NCBI GenBank assembly: GCA_006937955.1
Contig: SSNP01000008.1
Location: 6,810,083-6,874,082 of the forward strand
Length of the DNA stretch: 64,000 bases
DNA from: Pachypanchax playfairii
Lineage: Eukaryota > Chordata > Actinopteri > Cyprinodontiformes > Aplocheilidae
Reading direction: 5' to 3'
The notes below the pieces were generated by a model. It worked only from the letters and a program-made list of their open reading frames with translations, searched no databases and was not told the DNA's origin. Within the stretch, counting starts at the first letter, position 1, and each line of letters opens with the position of its first letter. The position numbers were made by a program, and so were the translations under genes. Positions 36,701-50,636 of the stretch are shown here, piece after piece.

Positions 36701-39210
36701 CAGCTGGCAAAGCAGCTAAATTACAGAGAACCATACAGACTTCATCTCTGGGTGCAAAATCATTCAGAAAACAAATGATGTAACAAAACAAACCTCAAAT
36801 TTGTGGCAACAGCCTTAAGGAAGAAGATTGGGGATCATTTATGAGAACACAACTTCATCTTTTTTCAAACAATGCCATAAATCTTTTTTTCTTTGGATTT
36901 GTTTACAAGAATAACAATTACTAATTAGTTTTTTTTTTCAACACAACATGTATTTCTAAAGGTAGCAACATTCAGACTTCTCAAATCTCAGCTTAATGTT
37001 AATTCAAGTGCAGATACATTAGAATATACACTATCAAATGTTTTTTGATTTCCACAGATTAGCAGCTCGATGTGCAAAAACCCAGCAGACTGAAATACTG
37101 CAGCTTAACCAGTCACAGAGCAAAGGTCTTTGCTCTCACAGGGAGCCGACCAATTAGGGGGACCGGTAATGCAGCACATATGAGAAGGGACTTCTGGGTA
37201 GTCCCAGCAGGTGTTGTCTTGATTATGATCTGACACTTTTGTCGGCAGCTAACTAGAAGCATACCTGGCACAGAGGAGGCAGTTCAACAACTTGCTCTTC
37301 ATGAGATGTTTAGGAACTGAGTAACACTTGTCTTCTCTGCGACATTTGATCATAAAGAGTTTTTGCTGTGAGACCACACAAAGTTACATGCTTATCCTTT
37401 GAAAGGAGACTTTTCTTGATAACTGAATGATAAAAGGTCACTGAGGTAATAAATATAAAAAAACAAAAATTAGTAATATTTCTTTGTCTTTTAAAAAGTC
37501 GTATTTAAAAAAAAAAGGTTGCATGAAATGTTTATGCAACGTTTACTGTTATCCCAACAACAATATCATGAAAAACACGTGAAATTCTATTTAGTTTTGT
37601 TATGTTTTCAGTCATGTGATACTGATTTAATTTAAAAGGGAATACCACCTTTCTGTTAACATTGTACAGCCTTGTGTCTGTAAACTTTATTGTATTTTAT
37701 AAAAAAAGTATAATAAAAATATCACTGGCATGTAACATGGGGAGTCCCAGAAATTGCCCTTATCTTTAACAAAGACCTTATGATTCAATGGGGAGAAAAA
37801 TCCACATGGTGTCTCTGTCAGAAGAAAGACTTTGTTAAAGTCATTTACCCATGACATGATGGTCAGACCTCTAACTGTGATCCTCCAAACTCACAGTTTT
37901 TGACCTTGTGTGAGCTGATGGTAAACTCAGAAAAAACCCAAAGAGCCAGGGTTGCTTAGGGGAAAGGTTTAGGATTAAAAAACACATAGAAGTAACGAAC
38001 ATAAGAAAAAACAAATACACTGGCTCACTTATCCTTTTTGACCTTCAGTAAAGTCATCAGTCAAGGCACAGCTGGGACACAGTTATACAGTTCATTCCGT
38101 TTTTATGATGTTGTTGGAAAATGTCATAAAAAAGTTTGTTAATTGAAACGTGTTAGAGATGTTTTGCAGCAAGACCCATCCACATTTAGATGAGAATTTA
38201 CTGCTGACTGCAGAGGATCTTGTTCACAATGCTCATAAGATACTTCCATGCAAAATGTCTTATTGTATTGACAATGTGTCAGTATGATAAGATGTGATAA
38301 AAAAAAAATCACATTTGTTTATTGTAAATGTCTATAATCTATTTGTTTCTGACTTTAAAGAGCACTTTTCTGTTTAACCAAATGAAACCCTGGTTGAAGA
38401 CAATGAATAAATAAAAGCTGAAAGTGTGGTTTCTAGACTAAAATCTAAGAGGTAAAATTGAAACTATAAAATAAACCGTATATATTTCTGGGACCTGGGA
38501 CAAAAGTGCACCAATAATGGGCTTATGGTCTTCTTGGCTTATTGAAAGGTTGAAAAGGCATGCAGTCATAAAAAATAACAGTTTGTGTCTGCATCACATC
38601 CTGCAGAAATGCAATATGTATTTTTTTAACTGGTGACTTGGTTCCATAGAGAGCAGGAGATGTGTGAAGGCTCAGTGGGGTTATTCATCTTGTCTTACAA
38701 ATGGGACGGTGTATTACAGCTGCATGGCACAGTCAGTTTAGTCTGTGATTTGGCTAACTAGTGGGTGAAGTAATACTTGAATGAAACTATTCCTCATTTT
38801 TATTGGGCAACTACAATGGTTCCCTGAAGGACTTTTAACAGGCCCCCACTCTCCACTTTGACAGTCACTGCTGCAGAGGCACCAAACATATCCACCAGAT
38901 GTGGCAGAAGGACACACAACTGGCAGTTTTATCTATAAAAACAAATCTATCCGTTATAAAAGAGCCACATTTTTGTATTTGAGGTTGTCAACATGCTGAG
39001 TATGAAGGGCTGTTTTGTTCTGTAAGGATTTAGGATTCTACTCAAACTGAATACAGGTGGGATCTTATGCCACAGTAAAATAAACACAGGTAATATAAAA
39101 ATGAGGAACTGCATGCAGGCCAGAAAAGGTAAGGTGGCACTTAAAACAAACTCAGGCACACCTTCCTTTGCTTTCACTCCACATCTGAAACTAATTCACC
39201 CCGTGTAAGT
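33791..39210. other. Gene-free stretch
   Basis: AT-rich sequence with a T-run (about 36,179-36,192) and a CA microsatellite (36,345-36,392). No exon, RNA gene or further mobile element was recognised on either strand. Confidence 0.45.
36345..36392 (+). repeat. Interrupted (CA)n microsatellite
   Basis: A run of CA units broken by TG, GT and CC changes, which accounts for the overlapping histidine/threonine and cysteine/valine-rich frames in the vicinity. Confidence 0.9.
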
Positions 39211-39255
39211 GTGTGTTTCTGTTTATATGTGTGTGTTTATGTGTGTATGTGTGAG
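39211..39255 (+). repeat. Interrupted (GT)n microsatellite
   Basis: GT-rich sequence with T and A interruptions; low complexity. Confidence 0.8.
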
Positions 39256-39359
39256 TGCAGTAGGAGGTCTGCCTGATTCCAGGGCTACCCCCTCACACAC
39301 ATCAGGATGGTGAAGAAAAGGGGAGAGAGAGTGGGCGGCTGGTGGGTTGGGTGGAGGTA

Positions 39360-39625
39360 GGTAAGCGTTTTGGGAAACGTGGACCGAACAGCAATTAAAA
39401 ACCCCTTTTCTCCATCCTTTTGATGGAATTCCCGGTGGAGTCAAACTCAAAGCAGGATTAATCACTAACCCTCATCCCCCTGAAAACTTGCATACCTCAC
39501 TCCCTCTTTCTTTTCTCCTTCTTTCTTTTCTTCTTCTCTTTACAAGTGTGTGTCATTTCCTCATTAATATCCTGGGAAAGGAAATCGAGGGCCAGGGCAA
39601 AGGAGAGTAAAGCTTTCTTCTTCTA
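39360..39625. other. Candidate conserved non-coding block with GGATTA motif
   Basis: This is a higher-complexity block between a microsatellite and AT-rich DNA. It contains GGATTA (39,455-39,460), the preferred site of Otx/Pitx/Goosecoid-type homeodomains, followed by a pyrimidine tract and a CTCATTAATATCCTGGGA phrase. No protein-like frame is present. A regulatory role for a developmental gene such as slit3, about 12.6 kb away, is possible but unproven. Confidence 0.25.
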
Positions 39626-42600
39626 TGAGCTTAAAATTATTTAACAAATGCTTGTTTGAAGACTCCACAACTCCATTTGCTCGTGTCAGTGAACTAACTC
39701 AAAGCTTATCAAGTAATTACATTAACATGGATTTGTAAAAAGGTTTCACTGTCAGATTAAACTTGACAGTGATTTGTGTTAGTAAGGGTTTGCATATATA
39801 TGTGATAATTACTTGTATGCTTGCACATGAGCACAGGCCAACGCCTGACTTTTTCTCTTGTAGCTGATCAGCCTTGTTATCAACATAAGCCATGCATTGT
39901 ATTACAACCCATAATTTAGCTTACATTATTCTTGGGAGGGCTGTAAACTACATGGGTGAATGAGCCTTCTCCACATTTGAGACAAATGTCTTAGCTTTTG
40001 CTATACAAGGCAGAATTTTCTGCTAACGGTGCTTGGAAACATATAATTTTGTCCCAAACTCTTGGCTTTTCAAAGCACAGTACAGTGAAATCTAATAAGC
40101 CACTTTCTAAAGGGACTTTCTTTTTTTTTTTCTGAGTCAAATGAAGGTTTGTTTTTTAGTTGGACCCACTGATGATTGGATAATATTCCTCCTTTCTGCA
40201 AGTTTCACACTCATTCTCACCATCTGTCTTTCACTCTGCTTCTCTAAAACAAACAGCGCAATAACCCTGAGGAAAACGCAGCCTGGATATGCAGGCATTT
40301 CATCACATCCATTAATTGGCTGTGTGACTCACAGATTTTCATGTAATTGTATTAGTTGTATATTTCTAGCATCAGAATAAGAAAATGTTATTGAACTCTT
40401 TTAGTTTTTAATGACATGCACGCTGAGAAACAGTTTTTTTTTTTTTTAATGGGAAGACAAACACAAGTAGCATGTGATCTTTCTCCTATATTCTGAATAT
40501 GTTTTTGATACATTCTCAACTTTTGCCTAAGTGTATTAGATAAATGGGGGAAAAAAAAAATAAAAATAAAAAATAAATATATATAACTGTTTTCCAGAAG
40601 TAAAGTCCAATTTCTGACTCTCTCTTTTACTCAGTAAGAGAGAAAAAAAATGTCCATACTGTAACTTATAAAAAAGACTAAAAAAACAAATGCAGTCTAT
40701 ACATTCTGTACATGTTTCTTTGCTAAGAAGACCTGGTGGATAGTTGTTTGAACAATAAAGTCAGATATATTCACGAATCACTATTGATATAACTTATGGG
40801 TGAAAAAAGCAACAACACCCTTTTTTATATGCAGATGATACATCATGCATCTGCAAAGACTCGAAAATATGCCGCAGAATTATTTAGCAGTGGTTTGAGA
40901 ATCATTTTTGCCTTTGAATAACACTGGGTTAATGTCTCTTCTTCCTGTTTTATATTGTGGCAAAGAGAAAATGTAGTATAATTTCTGCATAAATTGTGAT
41001 CATTTGTAATTCAAGTATCTAGTTAAACATTTACTTTAATTTAGGTAATTTAGCCAAGGAAACAGTTTGAACACTGAAAAAACACCAACTTGACAGGTCT
41101 GAAGTAAACCTAAACAAGCCACAGTAAAAATAACAGCCTAAAAAACACAATGGAAGTTTGATTTCTAAGTGAATATTTCCAAACTCCTGAGTCTCCCTCA
41201 GAAGTCCAGCATTTGTTCTGCTCCTGTTGTTTCTTTTTGCTCCCAAAAGTAGATTTTTGTGGGTGTCTGAGCCAAGTAAAGGAAAAGACCTTCATTTCCA
41301 TCATCTCAACGAAATGTTTTATTTTGTGGTTATTTTATTTTTTATAATGAGGCTGACTGGTTGCAGCGGCTCACAAAAAGAATCATGTGTTGAAGCCTTC
41401 TGAGTAATGAAGCATCTTATTTATTTTCAAAATGATAGGTTGAAATTTAAGTATCAGGCCTTTTCAGAATGTCCCCTACAATTGCTGTTTTCATCCACAT
41501 AAAATATTAAAACACTGAAAAAATGATATGTGGCTCTGTAAACTTCAGCTCTGAAACTCTTTAAATCTTACCCTGTCCTCTAATTTTCTCTTATTCACTC
41601 TGTTCCTTCCTTTTTTATCCACCTCTCAGGATTGTCTGTGTGCAAGATCTCCTTAGACACATAAAGCCCCTTCTACTTTTCCCTTTCCTTTCTTACTTTT
41701 TATTTCACCTTATCTGATCACTTTTATCCCACTTTTAGTCTGTGTAATCCTTACCTCTTTACAATTTCCATTCCTTGATCCATGCTTTTAATTTAATCAT
41801 AACCTTTTCACTTCTTTCTTCAAGTTAATCTACATAAACATTCTCCAACTTTTTGCTGCTTGTGTTCTTCTTTTTAGTTCTCACCAATCTCCCAGTAATT
41901 TATGTCCGGTATGATATTTCTATGCTTCATTAACAAAATTGCTTTGTAAAATTGATTTTTCAATGAAAAATGTGTTTATTCAGCCATAGTTTGGCCTTTC
42001 CATCAATCCATCTATTCATTTATCTATCCACATCTCCCCATTGTTTAACACAAACTATTTCGGTCTCAGCAAATGCAGATGCTTTTCATTATATCTACCT
42101 CCGCACATGTACATGCACATACAGTACGAGCACACAGACGAACTTTGAAGTACAGGGCTTCATCAGATTTAAACCACAGGAAGAGAGATGGATCAGAGAT
42201 AAGCTAGCAGCGTGGAGCCGAGCTTGTTCACTTGTGTGCGCCTGCTGCCATGGGAGACTCCTGGTGAGTCGGTGTAGCCTGTTAACAGCAGGATTGGGAC
42301 TTTGATGTTGTGACTTCAGTGTTTTGAGCTCACTTATAAATGTAGAAAAAAGAAAAAAAAAGAAGAAACTTAAGTCAGCCATATTCACTTTGTTAAAGAT
42401 CAATCAGAAACTAAAGAGGTGTTGAATTTTAGAAAACCACTAGATAAAAATGATAACATTTTAACCATTTGTTATTGTGTTTCATACTTTTGGTCTCTCT
42501 GTGCTGCGCACATTCAAAAGGTTTTTGGACACAGTCAAGAAAAGGCTTCAGATTACAGTAGCATGCACATTAAAACTTTAATTTTTCATTATTTTGAACA

Positions 42601-42859
42601 AACTTGTTGGTGTTTTTGTTTTATTTGGGAGGACAAACTAACTATCTTTAGAGCTAAAAAGGAAAATATTGGTCAAAGTTTGACACACGTGATGTGATTA
42701 TGCAGATCAATCTGTTAAAATGTTCAATTTTCCGTATATTTTATAAAAAATGTAAGACTTAAAAAATTTGCCTTCATGAATCAAGTCGGGAGTCTGGGAT
42801 CTGTGGTCTGGTTTTTGGGTCCTGTGAAGCTGCTATCACTTTTTTTGTTTTCTTTTTGT
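39626..42859. other. Gene-free stretch
   Basis: It holds T- and A-runs (about 40,119-40,130, 40,435-40,448 and 40,551-40,580) and a pyrimidine-rich section at about 41,565-41,720. No gene recognised. Confidence 0.45.
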
Positions 42860-43545
42860 CAGGTGAACTCTGGGCAGGGCCATGATACCTGCTGCTCTGG
42901 CAGTGGGAGGAGAGTCAGCTGATGAGGAGTCACACCTGCAACCCATCTGCAAATCTACAGTGTTTAACTCTGGATTTCTGCCATTCCCTACTGCCAGACA
43001 GTTGTAACCTGATGGTGACTGACTCTTTGGCCCACTTATTGAAGTATCTCTTAGTAATTTAGTGTGTAAGATAGTTAACCACCTGTGTACTCTTCCCCAT
43101 GTCCAGAACTCTGTGACTCCTGCCATCACAACCTACTGGAACCCCCCGAGAAACCTCCAAGTGATAAGCCCTCCTCTCCAGCGTGCAACTCTCAGCCTCA
43201 GGAAGGACTGTCACCTGCCTTGCCCACGCTCGTCAGTTTCCACCCAGACCCACCTGGAAACCCTCAGCCACCACTCATTCCTAAACTGGCTCCTCTGTCC
43301 TATAATTCCCCCCAGGCACCCCTGCTGCAAGGAAACCTACTGACAATAAGAACCCCAGCCATCTACTTCATTCAGATCTCTTCAGTCAACAATTTAAAAG
43401 CCAACATTCCTCTGTCCTCTGCCACTGGATCTGACGCAGCCCCTGTGCTGACCCCAGAACCTGATCCAAGAAATAAACTTTTTCTTACCTTGTTTTGTTG
43501 TCCGGAATCTGCACAAATCGAAACCGCTCATTATGACAGTGGGTT
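42860..43545 (+). repeat. Retroelement 3' region with proline-rich coding relic
   Basis: This segment is much richer in C than its surroundings and contains a 155-codon plus-strand frame (43,085-43,552) of proline/serine-rich composition with no host-gene resemblance. It ends with AATAAACTTTTTCTTACC, then GAATCTGCACAAATCGAAAC and ATTATGACAG, the layout of a fish retroelement 3' end. A comparable tail is present on the minus strand at 33,370-33,740. The element class (LINE or LTR) cannot be decided here. The open frame is best treated as part of the repeat, not a host gene. Confidence 0.55.
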
Positions 43546-45185
43546 TATTTAAAAAAAGGTCTTGAGTGAATTAAATCTTTAACTTTCAAACTCAGCAGCT
43601 GGATTTAAATGGTGGAGATTCATTCTCCACATGTTGGTATGTAGCTATTATATATTATTATATAACTCCATCTGTGTGTCTGTGTGTGTACATGGATGAA
43701 TGACAAGGCACTGCAGGCCTCTGTTTCTTCAGTTAAGGTCAGACAGAAGGTCATAATTCTACAATAAGAAAGAGTCAAAGAAAAAATGGCATCCATGGGA
43801 GAGTTCATAGGTGAAAACTACAGCTGTCCGAAAATGTTTCTCTAGTCTGACAAGACAACATTTGAACTTTCTGAAGGTTATTGTTCTGTTGCATCTGTTG
43901 TAAAACTACCACAGGATTTCAGAAAAAGAACATTCACAACATATTTTACACTGGGGCAGGCTGATAGAAGCTAAACCAAACAGGCAAAGTGGCTGAACTG
44001 TCAAACCAGTGACCCTTCGTTTGCCTTGTCTAATACTAAACTTTGTTTGCTGATCTGAAACATGTGTGACAATTAAAAAAAACCACATATGTAATGCAAA
44101 CACAGTTTCACAGCACCACAATTAATATACTGTAAGATTTTACAGAATAAAGTTAGTTTTAGATGGAAACAATCGACTGTGGTCCTGGCCTCATTTGGAC
44201 CGGCTATAAGCTCCTCTTTCCTCAGAACCCCACTTTAAAATATTTAAATCCTTTCGGTAAACTTTTTGATTTTACTTAAACTATTTTACTACTTCATTTC
44301 CCTAAATATTGTTTACACAATTGATGATATACGCATAAACTCAAATTGCCAGGTGCAGCAAGCAGTTTTATTTATTTCATTATTGTTTTTTATTTATTAT
44401 GGTAACATAGTGAAACATACTTATAAACAAATGCACACTTTTCTTCCTCCACACACAATTTCAGGCATGAATGTCTCATACAAGACTAAAGAGCTGCATG
44501 TTAGTAATACAGTATTTTCATAAATGGAGCAGATAGAATAACAGGTAAAATTCCAAGGGTGGAAATGAGATGCGGATAGAGTAACAGTATCATTCTGTAC
44601 ACACATGCACACACATGTATAGTAATATTCCTGTGACAGATAAAGTATAGTTCTGTAAATTAGCCAGTGATCCATGTTGGCAATTGATCCTGGTAAAGAC
44701 AACCCAAATCTGTGTCAGAGTATTTCACAAGTTCCTGTTTGTACGCTTCAAGACTATTTCCTCTAATTTCATACAAAGTCGTTGCAGATTTAAACATTTT
44801 AAATCAAATTATCCACATTTTTGCAAGGCATACAGTATATGATAAAATCCCAGCTTAATCGTTTAATCATGCTAGAATAAAGATCCTATAATAGGTACCT
44901 GATCATTTTTATATTATGGAACTTATACAAAACCAAACTAAATCTCATGTCAGTACTTTTTATAAGAAGAAAACTTTATATCATCTTTTCTTTCTAAATT
45001 AGTGCATAAGTGTATTTGCTTTGAGTTACGGCCCAAAAAATTGTGTGTGCATAATACATACACAACACACTCAAAACACACACTGTTCTTTTCCTTTGGC
45101 GTGGTTTTTACATCCAGCCACGATTTACTTCTGTTTTGATTGGCCTTCAGAGAAGAGTAAGCCAGGTTTAAAAGTGGCGAAGAGG

Positions 45186-45239
45186 AATGTGTCTACACTA
45201 AGCGTACACACATGCACACACACACACATGCGCACACAC
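45186..45239 (+). repeat. Interrupted (CA)n microsatellite
   Basis: CA units interrupted by TG and GC dinucleotides; low complexity. Confidence 0.9.
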
Positions 45240-46539
45240 TGATTTTCGCATCACTTTCATATCTCTGACAACATGCACCCGCACCTTGCAAAAACAGAGC
45301 TGTTCTTTCTATTTTCCAGTGACATAAACACATAAAGTAAAACAAATCTCTTAACTTTGCCTCCATATCTTAAACTAAAGCATTTACACCAAAAACACAC
45401 ACCCCCACAACGGGCAGGAATGTGTTGTTATGGTAGATCCATGGAGGTGCTCAGCACTCACCACCTCCACACCGATAAGACTTCAACTATCTGATAAAAA
45501 GAATGTAGATAAACAGACAGGAAGAGAAAGTGGAGAGGTGGATGGAGGGAGGACAGACAGATAAAACCAGAACAAGAGCGAAACAGAGTCCAGACAAGAC
45601 AGAACTGAACAGAGGAATTAAAGTTTGTTCATATTTCACATTACCACAGTAAACCATAAAGCCTCTCCGGGATTCAGTTCTTAATGACACACCATGAACA
45701 CAGTCAAATAGATAATACAGTATGATCATACTTTCACAAGCTGTGACAAAACTAGACATGACTCTAATTTATTTTATTTTTAAGCACAAATTACACACAG
45801 GAAGTGTTATTACTGAAGCAATTTCTAGCTGCTACAAACTGTAGCGCTGCAACTACAACCACAGGGAGCTCTGGCAGGAATACTGTGATATTTCTTCTTG
45901 AATAACCGCATATTCCAAAACTGACAGTGATGCAAAGGCTAATCAGTGTTCACAAAAACTGCTGTGAACATTGTGTGAACATTATCAATCAATGACATCA
46001 ATCAGATTAGAAACTCTACTTCTCCGAAATGGAGGTTTTTCTATGAGCTATAGGATATTTTTGATTTTCAATGGGATGTGACGTCAAAACTCATCAAATG
46101 TCACTCATCCCTTTTAACACAAATAACTTTGTTTTATACAAAAAAATAATATTTTTAAGTGTAAATCCAGAGTTTAGGTCTTGAGTAAACATGTCTACAC
46201 ATTTAGAAATTTAACAGCACACAGAATTTCTTTGGTGAAATACAAATTGACCTGTAAACATGTCCAAAGTTCATATGTAACATTCTTATATACTGCAATG
46301 AGGAGATGTACAATGCTACAGGTGGATAGGCTAATTTAACTGGCATGTACTATATTATTGCTGACTGGTCTGTCCAAACTTCATCAACTAAATAATTCAT
46401 ATCTTTGTAATTACCTTCCTCCAAATTTCTGTGCTTTCACACATCGATCCTGTTTGGGAAACTATAATATTACTTTACAGAATTCTTAAAGAAGCTTATA
46501 AAACTTATCTTAGGTCTAGTCTTATTTTGGTAATGAAAG

Positions 46540-46780
46540 CAAACTTGGTGGCACTGCCCTCCTCGACTGTCAGCTGTCACTTTAGTTATTTATAGACCTC
46601 ATTAGACATCTGGCCTCCAATCAGTCTAAAGTCTCCTTTCTTGCCTCTTTTGCAATTTATCCTTTCATCCCTCTTTCCTCCACTCCCGGCATTTGTAACA
46701 TGACCTCTGACCATTTCTCGTTGAGGAGGAAAAGGAAAAGGTTAACCTCTGCACTTAGTGCACATATGCACACACACTCG
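46540..46780. promoter_or_regulatory. Candidate enhancer block with E-box and MEF2-like site
   Basis: The block has higher complexity than its surroundings. A CAGCTG E-box (46,571-46,576) overlaps a CTGTCA Meis/Pbx-type word, and TTATTTATAG (46,586-46,595) fits the MEF2 consensus YTAWWWWTAR. Close pairing of E-box and MEF2 sites is typical of muscle enhancers, but single motif hits are common by chance and conservation is unknown. Confidence 0.22.
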
Positions 46781-48088
46781 AGCCCATACTAACTTTTTCA
46801 ATGTCCTACAGCTTTTACAAAGTTTTGATTTAAATAATTATCTTTCAATTTAAATTAACTTAACAAGAAACCGACTGATTCAAACATAACCAGCTGTAAC
46901 TGAGCTATCCGGGTATTTTAAAGTTTAATCTTAGGAAATCCATTTTTCTATAATGATTACATACATTAATAGTTCACTCACCACACCTTCATTTAATTTT
47001 TCCTGCGCCTCATTACATCTTTTGAACTGAGTAAAGAATTGACAAATGTATGGTCTTGGCTAGAATGTCCTTTTGGACAAGGTTAGATACACTGTTGTTT
47101 AAAAATGAGTGTGACTAAAGTATTTTACGTCTTTCCTGTATTTTTGTGCACATACTAATGTGTTTACTCAGGTTAGTATTTTTCTGTCAAACAAAGAATT
47201 GTGAATGTGGTTATCATGAGCTGTCTGCGTGTGTTGGGTTGCCAATGTCTGTATAAGGAGAAATACCGTCCTGCTATTAGCAATGTAGAATCACATAAAC
47301 AAGAGTTTTTTTTCTCATTTATTCTTTTTACTGTTTGTTTTCTATTTCTTTTATTGACTTTGATTTTTTTAGGTGAATTCATGCAACTGTTAAAGCACTG
47401 ACATGATTAAAAAGGGGATTGAGTTCATTAATTGTTTCATTTGCTGCAAGCAATTTCATGAAAAATCTAAATAAATATGTACATATTGTCCTCAGCCTCT
47501 ACATCTGAGCATACAAACATAGAGATTTATCCAGTCCTGTTTCCAGTCATGCTGTCTGCAGACTAATGCTGCTGTGTCTACAAGTAAATAGCTTAGGGCT
47601 ACAGTGCAAACTCACATCTACATACTCTTGGGGTCAGTTGTGCAGATGTACTGCTTCTCAATCAGTAGTTTAATCACAGAGGTTAGAGTTTAATGAGTTA
47701 TTGTTGCTGAACCCTAAATCACAGAGGCACATGGCTGGCCAGTCATTATATGTGTTGGATATACAAGATCAAGACCTGCAGCAAACAACAAATTACTTTA
47801 CAGAACTGCACTGTGTCTTTTCTAAGTGTTTCCAGGTCTTTCAAGACATGCTTGTATTACAGGAAAAGAAATGTTAGAGGCCACAACACACAAAGATGTA
47901 CATCCTATACATGTTTGAAATGCATATCGCACTGTGAAAGAGTGGAGTTCAGATTTTTTGTACCCCCCGAAACATTTGAAATGGTGAAACATACTTTAAG
48001 AGTATCACTAGCATAGCCTGTCCACAGAAATTTGGATCTGCTTGGGCAAAAATAATCCTTCTAAAACAGCACCAGGACTCTGGTTCGG

Positions 48089-48120
48089 TGGTGTGTGTGT
48101 GTGTGTTTGTGTGTGTGTGG
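48089..48120 (+). repeat. (GT)n microsatellite
   Basis: Two GT runs separated by a TTT interruption. Confidence 0.95.
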
Positions 48121-50622
48121 GTCAGTGTGATATTTTAGTAAATTAGACCATCAATCAAACACAACATGGGAAGCAGCAAGAGAAAAAAATATCCTCACAA
48201 AAAAGTACTGGAGAAACACATGGTATTATTTAACTGCCTTTTAAGAAACACAAGTGTGCTTATGTGTGTGTTTGTGTGTGCTTGTATTGCTACGATTGGC
48301 AAAAAACTCTGTGATTTTTTTTTTTCACTTTTACTGGTGAATTTATTGGGGACAGTACTTTATCTAGACCCTGTCAATACTATATTGTGTTCATTCAACA
48401 AATAAAATAAATTAGATTCAGGAAACTCAGATAAATCTAGATCAAGGTATAATAATATTTAACTTGTCACAAGAACATAAAACTCAAGGATAGTGTTAAA
48501 TGAACATGAAGTTTCATTCAGACATGATGTCTAGACATCTCAGTTTGTATTTGTTGTGAACTTCATGCAGCATTCTGCTCTTATTCCTTTAGCTTTCTTG
48601 TCTCAGAGTGTTAGTGCAAAGCTTTCTTAGTGTAAAGTGCTCATCGTCTGCATTTTCATGAGCATTAAACTACATTTTAAGCCGTGCTGTCTAAAGAGAC
48701 AGACAGTATTGTCTACAGACATGTTTTTACTCCTTTGTGTCCACATCACAGAGTAAATCAAAACCCAAAGCAAAGAAATGTTCACAAACTAATCAAGGAT
48801 TACAACTTTAAGAATATCAATGTGGTTCATTCTATAAAGCAGGAAAATAAACAGAAATATACAAAGAAAAAGTCATTTTACTTGTGAATGTTACTTTGAA
48901 ACAGTTTCTACAAAAATGAAAAGTATCTGTGTTAAAGTCTCTGTTGGTAGTTAAATGTTGGGATTTTGTTTGAATTTTATTTTGTTGCTTTGTATGAAGT
49001 CATTGTCTCTGTAGATGAGTTTCAATGTAAACTGTGTTGAATCTTTCAGTAAGTTTGTAATTCCCAAATGGCTGGAATCTATTTTTATCTTTAACCTATG
49101 TTATAAAGCTTTTTATACATCTTTGTGTATATGAAAGAGCAGAGAAGCATTCACTCACTAATTTCTGCATCAGAAAATTATTAACTACACTGATGTTTCT
49201 CAACTCATAAAAAATACACTGACAGAAGCAGGAGAAACAATGAGGGGAATCACACAGCAAGGAGGATGATGGGATATTCTTTGATAAAAAGAAAAAAAAT
49301 GATCGGAGACAGAATGACAGGTAGAAAAAAGGATGAATTTCAAGAGATAAAGTGTAAAGAGAATGAGAAAGAGTGCTGAGATTAAGCACCCTGGGGGTGG
49401 TAGAAGTAAAAAATAAGGAGAAAAAACAGAGTTTTTATAGTTATGACGTGTAAGTGATTCAACAGCAGTCAAATTCTGTCACATCACACTGTGTCTTATC
49501 TTGTGACACACTTTATTATTTTCTTTTTCGTCCGTGATGATGCAGAAGACGGTCGATCAAAGTTTCTGAACATAACTTAAACTCCTCAACCTCAAAACTC
49601 TGTCCCATGTGATCTAACCCAATGAGCTCAAACAAAAACAATCAGTGGATTTCTGGACACCATAACAGTGGTTTGTCCAGAAAACAAGAGAATGACCCTC
49701 GACGCATGTTGAATGTTTCTTCATGTTCATCCCAATCCTTTTAAAACTTTTTAACAAACATCTCTTCTGGGGACAGTGCCGGTACTATGATGTCATCTCC
49801 TCCCTTTGTTTCTTTTTCCAGATTTGTTTACGTCTTGCTCTCATAATTCACTGACGTTAGCTTTTATAGATGGGCTTTTCCTATTGTCAAAGAAAAAATA
49901 TGCTCTGACATGTTGGCCTCATGTTTGTATTTGTGTAAGCTATGGCAACTGAAGCTTTGTTGGTTGTGGTAGGCAAAATAAAAACATGTTTGTTGATTTT
50001 GTCCTCTGACCTTTTTTTCCCCTCAGATATGAAACAGTTTATTATGTTCTCTAAGACGAAGCTCTGCTCTGAGTAAAACAGAAAAGAACTAATATTTCTA
50101 TTGAGAATGAACACTACAGATTAGATGGAAGAATATCAGCCTATCTGGAACCATTATCACAGGTTGCTTCTATCAACCTGATGCAAGGAACTAAGACAAA
50201 CACTTAGCATTGTATTATTCAAATTGTATTCAAATAAGACAAAGAGTGGTTTTATGTAAAATTTATTCTAAACATCACAGGAAATTAGTTTTGGGTGAGT
50301 TTATTTCCGAACTGATCAAACATTAATCTCACCACATTTCTGTCCCTGGTGGGTCTCCAGCTGGCAGGAAAACTGATGTTTTAATTAGCTTGAGTTCTGG
50401 ACTGCTACACTGATTACTCAGTTTGTTCCAGCCATTGAAATATTTATGATATTTCCAGGTCTCATTACAGAATAAGACCGAATAAGAAAAATAACTTGAT
50501 CAGATTTTTTTGTATGCAGATCCTTCAAATCCACAGAACATGTTGAAAAAAAGCAGCATATTTCGTATATTACCATAGATTCACCTTCACAAATCATCTT
50601 TTTAACTGTCTGTTCTTATCTG

Positions 50623-50636
50623 CCAATAGAGGGCAG
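50623..50636 (+). promoter_or_regulatory. CTCF-like motif about 1.6 kb upstream of slit3 start codon
   Basis: CCAATAGAGGGCAG matches the CTCF core at all but one position and points towards slit3. Promoter-proximal CTCF sites are common at developmental genes, so the location is plausible; occupancy is unknown. Confidence 0.4.

Noticed and set aside
43085..43552. 155-codon proline-rich plus-strand frame as a host gene
   Set aside because: It lies inside a C-rich retroelement tail, with no splice structure and no domain.
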